DNA of 64,000 nucleotides from Sphaerisporangium rhizosphaerae. GTDB taxonomy: Bacteria; Actinomycetota; Actinomycetes; Streptosporangiales; Streptosporangiaceae. The DNA lies in assembly GCF_042665155.1 (NCBI RefSeq), contig NZ_JBHTCG010000030.1, positions 1 to 64,000 of the forward strand. Reading direction: 5' to 3'. The notes under the pieces were generated by a model. It saw nothing but the letters and a program-made list of their open reading frames with translations, had not been told where the DNA came from and made no database searches. Each line of letters opens with the position of its first letter. Position 1 is the first letter of the stretch. Positions 56,645 through 64,000 of this stretch are shown here, in pieces. The position numbers and the translations under genes were made by a program.

Positions 56645-58456
56645 TCAGGCGCCGGGCGGGAGGATCAGCTCGCCGGTGTCGCCCGGCGGGATCGCCGGCT
56701 TTCCGTCCGGGACGCCACGGAGCGCGGCGAGCACTCCCGCAGGGTCGCGGAACAGCTCCGGCCGCCCGTCGAGCAGCCGCAGCTCCTGCGGCGTGAGGTT
56801 GCGGACCGACACCACCCAGTCGACCTTGATCAGCAGGATGGAGCCGATCTGGACGATCGCGTCCTTGGTCTTGTCGAGCGCGGTGATGAGCTGCGCCACC
56901 GCGGCCCCCTGGGCGGCGTCCACCTCGGCCTGGGGCCTGCCGAGCACTTGCAGCTGCGCCGCCTGCTCCAGCCGGGCGAACCGCTCCAGCATCTCATCGG
57001 TGGTGAGGCGTTCCCTGGTCCTGCCGACCATCCCCCGCAGCCACGACCCTCTGTGAGGTTCGAGACGTTCGGTGACCTCCAGACCGGCCGCGGCCATGAC
57101 CTGCTCGACCGCCTCCTGCACGCGCTCGTGTCCGGCCTCCTCGGTGAGGTAGATGTACACGGGAACGGCGCGCCGCAGCCGTCCGGCCGCCTCCGCGGAG
57201 GCTCGGGACATCCACGATGCGGCGTCCGTCCCGTTCGGAGTGCGCGTCCTTCCGGCCCTCCCCTCAAGAGGCGATCCGGCCGCGCCCTCGGACGGCGCAC
57301 CAGCCGTCCCTTCGAGCGGAGTCCCGGGCGTGGTTTCGGGCGTGGTCTCGGGAGAGGTCCCCGGCGGGGCCGCCGCCTTGGTCCGGCGGTCGAGGTGGCG
57401 CCTGACGGCCGTCCGCAGGCGGTCTTCCACCGCGCGCGCGTCGGACGGCTTCTCCGGCTGCCCGCCGGCACCGGGCCCGCCGGAGGGCAGGCCCCTGTGG
57501 GGCGCGCGCTCGACGCCCTCCGGCGGGACGGCCGCACGCCGCCACAGCTCCTCGAACCGCCGCACGCGTTCGGCCACCTGGGGCGGCTCCAGGACCAGGC
57601 GGGTGCTGACGGAAACGCGCCGTCCGGACTCACCCGGCGAGGACGCCGGAGTCGTCTCGTAGGACACCATCTCGTCGAAGACGACGAAGTCCACCGGGGT
57701 GACGGAGGTCAGCAGATCGTCGCGCGCCAGGACCCGCGCGTCGATCCCCATCGCATGCCGGAGCCGGTGGATGTGCTGGGACAGCCCGGACTCCAAGAGC
57801 TGCTCCGAGTCGACGACGAAGATCCTGCGGACCCGGGCGCCCCGCTGCGCGAGATCCTGCTGGACCGTCAGATAACGCATGCCGAGGTCGGTGCTCCACG
57901 GTCCTTCCTCGAACTCCCGGAGCGCTCGGTCGCTGTCACCCAGGCTGACGGCGTCCAGGCTCCTCCTGGCGTTCACGGCCAAGGCCAGCAGCCAGTCCTG
58001 GTCCTCGCCCTCGTGGGTGACGTGGCCCTCGCCGAGGCCCTTCAGGAAGGCGGAGGTGCGGTCCAGCTCCTGCCGCGCGAGCTCCCGGGCCAGGTGGGGC
58101 ATCTCGTCGTCGACGCTCGCGGCGTTCCTGACCAGCCGCTCCACGCTCTCGGCCCGCAGCACGGACCGCTCGACCAAGGTGAACAGCTCCGTCGCCTGGC
58201 TGATGCGGGAGAACTGCTGCTCGACCAGTGCGAGCGTCTTCGCCTGCCGCTCCTGCTGCTCCCGCCTGATCTCGTCGAGCCGGCGGTCGAAGCCCACCAG
58301 GAACTGGACCACCAACAGCACCCCGGCGACCAGCACGGCGAGGGTCGGCGCCCCCGCGCCGGCCGGCAGCAGATTGGAGGCCAGGACGAAGGCCAGGACG
58401 CCACCGGCGAGGGCCGCGACCAGCCGCCGCAGGAGCACGATCGCTTCGCCGCTCAT
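56645..58456 (-). CDS. Two-TM coiled-coil protein of unknown function
   Basis: 603 residues. Two membrane helices (about residues 12-30 and 36-56) form a short hairpin, and a Gln/Glu-rich coiled coil follows (58-90). A folded central part (about 150-300) contains RVRRIFVVDSEQLLE and FVVFDEMVSYET. A low-complexity stretch (about 375-430) repeats PETTP, GTPLEG and SPLEG. The last 150 residues form an alpha/beta domain (VYIYLTEEAGHERVQEAVEQ to LTPQELRLLDGRPELFRDP). I do not recognise the family with certainty. The TM hairpin plus small C-terminal domain recalls TRADD-N/CATRA-associated proteins of bacterial conflict systems. No effector gene is adjacent, so this is only a lead. Confidence 0.75.
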   Translation of the reverse strand: MSGEAIVLLRRLVAALAGGVLAFVLASNLLPAGAGAPTLAVLVAGVLLVVQFLVGFDRRLDEIRREQQERQAKTLALVEQQFSRISQATELFTLVERSVLRAESVERLVRNAASVDDEMPHLARELARQELDRTSAFLKGLGEGHVTHEGEDQDWLLALAVNARRSLDAVSLGDSDRALREFEEGPWSTDLGMRYLTVQQDLAQRGARVRRIFVVDSEQLLESGLSQHIHRLRHAMGIDARVLARDDLLTSVTPVDFVVFDEMVSYETTPASSPGESGRRVSVSTRLVLEPPQVAERVRRFEELWRRAAVPPEGVERAPHRGLPSGGPGAGGQPEKPSDARAVEDRLRTAVRRHLDRRTKAAAPPGTSPETTPETTPGTPLEGTAGAPSEGAAGSPLEGRAGRTRTPNGTDAASWMSRASAEAAGRLRRAVPVYIYLTEEAGHERVQEAVEQVMAAAGLEVTERLEPHRGSWLRGMVGRTRERLTTDEMLERFARLEQAAQLQVLGRPQAEVDAAQGAAVAQLITALDKTKDAIVQIGSILLIKVDWVVSVRNLTPQELRLLDGRPELFRDPAGVLAALRGVPDGKPAIPPGDTGELILPPGA

Positions 58457-58783
58457 GTCTCACCTCATGTTGGGACGCCGCCAGCCACCGCGGGAGTGTT
58501 CTCGCCCGGCGCGGGGAACGGCCGGACTCCCCGCTTCCGTTCACCGGTCCAGCTCTCCACATGATGCGGCAGCGCCATGCCGGTGCGAGGCGCCCGTTAC
58601 CCGAAAGCAACGGCGAGCGACGGTGAGGGCACCGGACCGGTATTTCGAATGCGACGGCGTGGCCAGGTTCGGGTGCTGGTCTCGTATCCGGAGGCGAAAG
58701 GCGAGGAAGGCGTGGCGAGGTTCGGGTGCTGGTCCCGTATGCGGAGGCGAGGACGGCGGGACGACGACGGGCGAGGGCCGCGT
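58457..58783. other. Intergenic region with a direct repeat
   Basis: 327 bp with no gene. It contains two 41-bp copies with a 53-bp period (58657-58697 and 58710-58750). They share ggttcgggtgctggt and differ at about three positions. The part next to 58456 would carry the promoter of the two-TM protein gene. Confidence 0.8.
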
Positions 58784-61783
58784 TCACGGGGCCGGGTGAC
58801 GGCGGGCGGTGAGGAGGTGGGCGATCAGCTCGGTGCGGTTGGTCAGGCCGAGCTTGGCGAGGATGTTGCGCACGTGGCTCTCGACCGTGCGCTCGCTCAC
58901 GGTCAGCCGTTCGGCGATCCGCCGGTTGGACAGCGCCCGCGCGACCAGGTCCGCCACCTCGCGTTCCCGGGCGGTGAGCGGGTCGCCCGCACGGCGCCGG
59001 GCCCGCGCCTCGGCGAGCAGCCGGTCGGCCCGGGCGAGCGGACCGGGAAGGTCCAACCGCCGCGCCTCGGCCGCGGCCCGCGCGGCCAGAGTCGCCGCCT
59101 CGTCGTGATCCCCGGGAGCCCCTCGGCGCAGCAGCACGTCCGCCAGGGCGAGCCAGGAGTGGACGAGCCAGGGCCGGGCGCCCAGCCGCACGTTGACCTC
59201 CGCCGCCACGCGAAGGGCCCGCTCGGCGTCGTCCAGCCGGCCCATGACGGCCGCCATGCGCCCGGCGGCCCGCGCGGACGCCCCGCCGCAGAAGCTGTCG
59301 GCTCCCCCGGGCACGCCCGCGGCCCGCGACCACGGCAGCCAGTGCTCGTACGCCCACTGCGCCGCCTCGGCGTCGTCGAACACCTCGACCAGCTCGGTCA
59401 CATGCTGGAGCACGCCCATCCCGTGAACCCCCGGCAGAGGGCCGCGCAGCAGCAGCCGCAGCCGTTCGTACCCGGCGAGCGCCTCCTCGCGCGCCCCGGT
59501 CAGGTGCAGGCGCAGCGCGTGGGCGGCCTCGACCACCGGGATCGGCGCCGCGAACGCCTCGGGGTCGCCGTCCGGCACCTCGCTCGGGTCGCCCCGTACG
59601 AGCGCCACCAACGCGGCGAAGACGTCGGTCACCACGCACGCCAGCGAGTCCCCCGTACCGGCCGCCACCGCCCCCGCCTCCGAAGACCGGGCGCGCGCCT
59701 CGTCCCAGCGCCCGGCCAGCGCGGCGCGCGCCGCCGCCACCCGCAGGTGGTACCACCGGGCCACCGGCAGCCGCGTCGCCGCCGCCAGCTCGCCCAGCCG
59801 CGCGACGCCGTCGTCCACCGCGGCGAGGTCGCCGATCTGGTAATCGGCGTCCAGCCGCCAGATGTACCCGCGGACCGCCGACATCGGCCGGCCCACACGC
59901 AGGCCGACGTCGACGGCCAGCTCGCCCAGCCGCCGGCGTTCGGCGGCGTCGCCGGGCCGGTCGAGGATCCCCGCGCGGGCGCGTGCCGCGTCGAGCAGGG
60001 CCGCGGGGTCGCCGCAGCCCTCGGCGAGGCGCAGCGCCTCGGCCGAGGTCCGCGCGGCCTCCTCCCACCGGTCGGCCTCCACCTCCCACGACGCCTTACG
60101 CGCCATCAGCCGCGACCGCACGACGGCGACCGCCTCCGCTCCAGCCCCCGCGACACCCTCGCCGGCCCACTCCCCCGCGGCGGCTCGGTCCTGCCGGTCC
60201 GCCGGGATGGCTTCCCCCGGCCGGTGCGCTGGGATGTCCAGGGCCGCCAGGGCGCGGTCGCAGAGGGCGGCCATGCCCACCACGACGGCCCGGTCCCCCG
60301 CCCCGCTGAGCACGAGGGCGGCGGACGCGAGCAGGTCCGGACGTCGCGCGGCGTCAGCGGCGTCGGCGGCCGCGCGGCAGTGCTCCGCGCTCTGACCGAC
60401 GAACCCGGCGTAGCACTCGGCGGTGGCCAACTCGGTCAGGATCTCCGCCCGCCGCGCGTGATCGGCGCCCAGGCGGCCGAGCAGTCCGAGGGCCTGACGG
60501 CTGAGCCGGGCCGCGTCCTGCGGCGCGGAGGAGCGCAGCGCGTACGCGGCGGCGGCGCGCGTCCACCGCAACGCCGCGCGCAGGGTCTCGGGGTCGTCGC
60601 CCGCGCGCTGCCAGTGGGCGGCGACACGCGCGGCCAGGGCGGGATCGTCGCCGGCCCGGCGCACCAGCGCGGTGGCCGCGCGCCGGTGCAGGCCGGCGGC
60701 CTCCGGCGCCGCCGCGGCGGCCACGCCGTCGCGCACCAGGGCGTGGGCGAACCGGTACGCGGGCGGCCACGTGGCGGACGTCGGCGTACCGCCGGTCGTG
60801 AGCACGCCGGCGGTAGCGAGCGCGTCCAGGTGGGCGGACACCACGGCGTGCGGCAGATCGCGGACCTCCGCCAGCAGACGCGCGTCGATGTCCCGCCCGA
60901 GGACCGCCGCGGCTCCGGCCGTCTCCCGCACCTCCGGGCCGAGCCCGTCGAGCATCCCCAGAACGAGCTGCCGCAGATCCGCAGGCGGCACCAGCCCGTC
61001 AGCGCTCATATCGCCCTTGTGCGGGGCCCCGCCGGCGGGGCGAGGTGTGCGTCCGAGGGCCGCCGCCATCGCGGCGACCAGTAAGGGGAGGCCCCCGGTG
61101 CGCTCGTGCACCGCCGGCGCGAGCGCGGCGCCCCCGGGGATGCCCGCGAGCACCCGCGCCACGTCCTCGACGGTCAGCGGGGTGAGGGCCAGGGCGCGTA
61201 CGGCCCGGCCGCGGGCGACGCCGGCGAGGGTCGCGATGAGGGCGCCGTCGCGTCCAGGAACCGGATCGCGGTGCGTCGCCACGACCAGCAGCCGGGATCC
61301 CGGGGTCTCCGACGCGACGTGGCGGAGCAGGGCCAAAGACGCCTCGTCGGCGTCGTGGACGTCCTCCAGGACGACGACGAGGCCCTTGGCGTCCTCGGCC
61401 GCCGCGAGCAGCGCGTCGGCGAGCGAGACGAGCCGCCGGAACCGCGCGGCGCCCGCCTCCGCGACATCCCCGCCCGCCCCGACCGCGACCAGGCCCGCTT
61501 CGGTGGCCGGGGCGGAGAACGGATGGGGGGCGAGACGGTGCAGCAGGCGCGTCCACGGCCACAGTGGGGGGACGCCCGGCTCGTCCGGACAGCGGGCCCA
61601 GACGGCACCGGGTGCGCCGGCCAGGGCCTCCTCCACCAGACGGGACTTGCCCACGCCGGGCGGACCCGAGACCAGGATCACCCCTCCACCGCCCTCGCGA
61701 GCGGCCGCGGCGGCCTCGCACAGCACGGCTACCTCACGATCGCGCCCGGCGAAGGCGCTCCAGGCGCGCGGTCCGGCATCCAC
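58784..61783 (-). CDS. LuxR-family regulator with N-terminal AAA/STAND ATPase
   Basis: 999 residues from the GTG at 61783; no clear ribosome site, so the start is uncertain. Walker A is GPPGVGKS (about residues 40-47) and Walker B is VVVLEDVHDAD. Helical repeats fill the middle. The C-terminal LuxR helix-turn-helix reads LTAREREVADLVARALSNRRIAERLTVSERTVESH. It is a second LAL-type regulator but is far from the polyketide cluster and contains no evident TTA codon. Its target is unknown. Confidence 0.93.
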   Translation of the reverse strand: MDAGPRAWSAFAGRDREVAVLCEAAAAAREGGGGVILVSGPPGVGKSRLVEEALAGAPGAVWARCPDEPGVPPLWPWTRLLHRLAPHPFSAPATEAGLVAVGAGGDVAEAGAARFRRLVSLADALLAAAEDAKGLVVVLEDVHDADEASLALLRHVASETPGSRLLVVATHRDPVPGRDGALIATLAGVARGRAVRALALTPLTVEDVARVLAGIPGGAALAPAVHERTGGLPLLVAAMAAALGRTPRPAGGAPHKGDMSADGLVPPADLRQLVLGMLDGLGPEVRETAGAAAVLGRDIDARLLAEVRDLPHAVVSAHLDALATAGVLTTGGTPTSATWPPAYRFAHALVRDGVAAAAAPEAAGLHRRAATALVRRAGDDPALAARVAAHWQRAGDDPETLRAALRWTRAAAAYALRSSAPQDAARLSRQALGLLGRLGADHARRAEILTELATAECYAGFVGQSAEHCRAAADAADAARRPDLLASAALVLSGAGDRAVVVGMAALCDRALAALDIPAHRPGEAIPADRQDRAAAGEWAGEGVAGAGAEAVAVVRSRLMARKASWEVEADRWEEAARTSAEALRLAEGCGDPAALLDAARARAGILDRPGDAAERRRLGELAVDVGLRVGRPMSAVRGYIWRLDADYQIGDLAAVDDGVARLGELAAATRLPVARWYHLRVAAARAALAGRWDEARARSSEAGAVAAGTGDSLACVVTDVFAALVALVRGDPSEVPDGDPEAFAAPIPVVEAAHALRLHLTGAREEALAGYERLRLLLRGPLPGVHGMGVLQHVTELVEVFDDAEAAQWAYEHWLPWSRAAGVPGGADSFCGGASARAAGRMAAVMGRLDDAERALRVAAEVNVRLGARPWLVHSWLALADVLLRRGAPGDHDEAATLAARAAAEARRLDLPGPLARADRLLAEARARRRAGDPLTAREREVADLVARALSNRRIAERLTVSERTVESHVRNILAKLGLTNRTELIAHLLTARRHPAP

Positions 61784-62020
61784 CGGACCAGTCTGACAGC
61801 CACCGTTCGGACCCCACGGACCTCCGCATGGGAAACGGGAGAACAGCCCGAGCCGGGGGCTTGGGGTTTCGCCGGGTTCGCGGTGGGTGGGTGCTCGGCC
61901 TCAGTGGGGCGGTCAGTGGTAGCGCTGATGACCCGGAGGGGCGAGGAGTCCACGCTGGTCATGACGCCGGAGCGGAGATGGCCGGGCCGCGGCGGAACGG
62001 TGTGCGACGAGGGGGACGAA

Positions 62021-63439
62021 GTGGAGCTTCGTGAGTACGCGGGATACGACGCCGTCGGGTTGCGCGGGCTGATCGCGGCGGGTGAGATCTCCGCCGGCGA
62101 GGTGGAGGAGGTCGCGCGGCGGGCCCTGGAGGCGGCGGACGCCGAGCTGAACGGGCTGGCGCTGCCGCCGTTCACCCCGGCGCTGGACCACGACCCCGGC
62201 GGGGCGCTCGCCGGGGTGCCGTTCCTGATCAAGGACAACGGCCCGATGGCCGAGGGGACGCCGTTCTTCTGCGGCAGCCGGGCCGTCCGGGCCGTGGCCG
62301 GGCACGACACCGACCTGATGCGGCGCCTGCGCTCGGCGGGCCTGGTCACGCTGGGCCTGACGACGGTGCCGGAGATGATGATCAGCTTCTCCACCGAGTC
62401 GGTGCTGTACGGGCCGACGCGCAACCCGTGGGACCTCGCCCGGGGCGTCGGCGGGTCCAGCGGGGGCTCGGCCGCCCTGGTGGCGGCCGGAGCCGTGCCC
62501 CTCGCCCATGGGAGCGACGGCGCCGGTTCCATCCGCATCCCCGCCTCGTGCTGCGGGCTGGTCGGGCTGAAGCCGAGCCGGGGACGGGTGCCGTGCGGGC
62601 CGGACGTGGGCGAGCCGCTGTTCGGCATCTCCATCGAGTCGGGGCTGAGCCGCACGGTGCGCGACACCGCCCACTACCTGGACGCGATCCAGGGCCCGGC
62701 GCCGGGCGACAAGTACACCGCCCCGCCGCCCGCGCGCCCCTACGCCGAGGAGGTCGGGGCGGACCCGGGCCGGTTGCGGGTGGCGGTGGCGACGCGGGGG
62801 TGGCCGGACGTGGCGGCGGACCCGGAGGTGGCGGCGGCGGCCGTCCAGACGGGTCTGGCGCTGGAGAAGCTCGGCCACGTGGTCGGCGAGGCCGGCCCGG
62901 AGGTCGGCGCGGAGACCATGATGAGCGCCATGGTGCCGTTCGCGATCGTCGCCGTCGCCGCGCCGCTGCTCACCGCCCTCAGGGCGCCGGACCCCGCCAA
63001 GGTGGAGGCGGTCACGCGGCGGGCGTTCGCCGAGGCCGGGGAACTGAGCGCCTACCGGCTGCTGGGCGCCTTCGACGCGCAGAACCGGGCGGGCAGGACG
63101 GTCGGGGCCTTCTTCGGCGAGTACGACCTGCTCGTCACGCCCACGCTGGCGCGCCCGCCCGCGCCGCACGGGACGCTGCGGTACGACGACCCCGGGCACA
63201 CGGTGGCCACGTGGCTGGAGTCGCTGTTCGACTACGGTCCGTTCACGGCGCTGTTCAACCTCACCGGGGAGCCGGCGATCAGCCTGCCGCTGGGGTGGAG
63301 CGAGGACGGGCTGCCCATCGGGGTGCAGATCGTCGCCCCGTACGGCCGGGAGGACCTGCTGGTCCGCGTCGCGTCGCAGTTGGAGGAGGCCATGCCGTGG
63401 GCCGGCCGGACGCCCGCGGTCCATGTCGGCGGCCGGTGA
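62021..63439 (+). CDS. Amidase (amidase signature family)
   Basis: 472 residues from the GTG at 62021, five bases after GAGGGGGA. The Ser-cisSer-Lys triad is visible: Lys in PFLIKDNGP (about residue 70), the cis-Ser in GGSSGGSAALVAAG and the nucleophile Ser in DGAGSIRIPASCCG. Overall it resembles the 6-aminohexanoate-cyclic-dimer hydrolase/NylA group, but substrate specificity in this family cannot be read from sequence. Cytoplasmic, without a signal peptide. Confidence 0.94.
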   Translation: MELREYAGYDAVGLRGLIAAGEISAGEVEEVARRALEAADAELNGLALPPFTPALDHDPGGALAGVPFLIKDNGPMAEGTPFFCGSRAVRAVAGHDTDLMRRLRSAGLVTLGLTTVPEMMISFSTESVLYGPTRNPWDLARGVGGSSGGSAALVAAGAVPLAHGSDGAGSIRIPASCCGLVGLKPSRGRVPCGPDVGEPLFGISIESGLSRTVRDTAHYLDAIQGPAPGDKYTAPPPARPYAEEVGADPGRLRVAVATRGWPDVAADPEVAAAAVQTGLALEKLGHVVGEAGPEVGAETMMSAMVPFAIVAVAAPLLTALRAPDPAKVEAVTRRAFAEAGELSAYRLLGAFDAQNRAGRTVGAFFGEYDLLVTPTLARPPAPHGTLRYDDPGHTVATWLESLFDYGPFTALFNLTGEPAISLPLGWSEDGLPIGVQIVAPYGREDLLVRVASQLEEAMPWAGRTPAVHVGGR

Positions 63440-63448
63440 GCGCCCATG

Positions 63449-63480
63449 CCGATGGCGGCCGCGCCGGCGGCCGCCATCGG
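63449..63480. terminator. Bidirectional hairpin terminator
   Basis: A perfect 13-bp stem (CCGATGGCGGCCG and its complement) with a 6-base loop lies 9 bp after the amidase stop and 47 bp from the stop of the convergent cutinase gene. Confidence 0.88.
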
Positions 63481-63527
63481 TGCGGGTGCGGCGCGCCGTC
63501 CCGCGGGACGGGCGCCGGGACCCGCGG

Positions 63528-64000
63528 CTAGGTGAGCGGGCAGGTGTCGCGGTACTCCGAGATCGCGATGCTGCGCGGCGCCGGGCAGAGGAACTGGTCA
63601 TAGCGGGTGTCGTCGTCGATGAAGCGCTTCATCCACGAGATCATGTACTTGGCCATCGTGGTGTTGGACGTCTGCGGGAAGAAGTGCGAGGCGCCCGTGA
63701 GCTCCATGTACGCCTTCTCGGTCGAGGAGGGGATGCTCGTGTAGAACGGCTGGGAGTGCGTGGCCACCGGCGCGATGGCGTCCGCCTGGCCACCGATGAT
63801 CATCGTGGGGACGCGCACGCCCGACCAGCTCTTGTCGAGGTTCCACGGGGCGATGGGGATGGCGGCCTGCAGCGACGGGCGCGCGTTCGCGGCCTCCAGG
63901 GTGCCGCCGCCGCCCATGGAGTGCCCGGCCACGGCGAGGCGCGTGGTGTCGATGCGGGCCCGCACCGTGCTGCTGCTGTTCCTGACCAGGTAGTCCAGCG
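63528..64000 (-). CDS. Cutinase/polyester hydrolase-like lipase (C-terminal part)
   Basis: 157 residues are visible; the N-terminal part and signal peptide lie beyond the right edge. The nucleophile is in LAVAGHSMGGGGTLEAA, the Asp is in IGGQADAIAPV and the His in LTGASHFFPQ. APWNLDKSW, AYMELTGASHF, WMKRFIDDDTRYDQFLCP and the terminal DTCPLT match thermophilic actinomycete cutinases that also hydrolyse PET (TfCut2 type). That includes the C-terminal disulfide cysteines and the Trp after the Ser elbow (PWNL). It should be an extracellular esterase for cutin or synthetic polyesters. Activity on PET is inference from the family. Confidence 0.9.
   Translation of the reverse strand, partial: LDYLVRNSSSTVRARIDTTRLAVAGHSMGGGGTLEAANARPSLQAAIPIAPWNLDKSWSGVRVPTMIIGGQADAIAPVATHSQPFYTSIPSSTEKAYMELTGASHFFPQTSNTTMAKYMISWMKRFIDDDTRYDQFLCPAPRSIAISEYRDTCPLT

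Overview
The window is very GC-rich with strong C/G at third codon positions. It carries a modular type I polyketide cluster, TTA codons confined to a few genes, leaderless-looking starts and many secreted hydrolases. This points to a filamentous actinomycete, perhaps Streptosporangiales (inference; no rRNA or other phylogenetic marker is present). No tRNA, rRNA, insertion sequence or CRISPR array was seen.

Positions 1 to about 30,600 are one edge of a biosynthetic gene cluster, almost all on the minus strand. Two PKS genes (the second runs off the left edge) encode KS-AT-DH-KR-ACP, KS-AT-DH-ER-KR-ACP and KS-AT-KR... modules. Next to them lies a cassette matching the beta-amino-acid starter pathway known from vicenistatin-type macrolactams. 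It comprises both glutamate mutase subunits (giving 3-methylaspartate), a stand-alone amino-acid adenylating enzyme, a discrete carrier protein, a discrete acyltransferase and a proline-iminopeptidase-like hydrolase. A glycosyltransferase with a heme-less P450-like partner implies a deoxysugar. An MFS exporter with a divergent TetR regulator and a 926-residue LuxR (LAL) regulator containing a TTA codon complete the edge. The likely product is a glycosylated macrolactam started from 3-amino-2-methylpropionate. The enzymes that would load and decarboxylate methylaspartate, the sugar genes and the other PKS modules are not in the window. A CCCCTAGYACCCC-type motif recurs upstream of several cluster genes and may be the regulator's binding site.

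Positions about 30,600-32,500 hold no convincing gene but do hold phased repeats and a palindrome. From 32.6 kb on the content is ordinary chromosome. It includes a GH30 xylanase with CBM2 under a LacI-type operator, a GntR/ABC transporter operon behind a 28-bp palindrome, an operon of a membrane-anchored M4 protease plus an S8 protease, a secreted lipase with an anchor-L-type domain, and a polyprenyl diphosphate synthase.

Positions 47.9-54.7 kb are a six-gene operon: GntR regulator, AprB-like ferredoxin, sulfonate/nitrate-type ABC importer and an AprA-like flavoprotein with a HEAT-repeat tail. The right end has a GNAT acetyltransferase, an SDR, a two-TM coiled-coil protein of unknown function, a second LuxR-type ATPase regulator, an amidase and the C-terminal half of a cutinase/polyester hydrolase cut by the window edge. 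Four good hairpin terminators separate the convergent or terminal genes.
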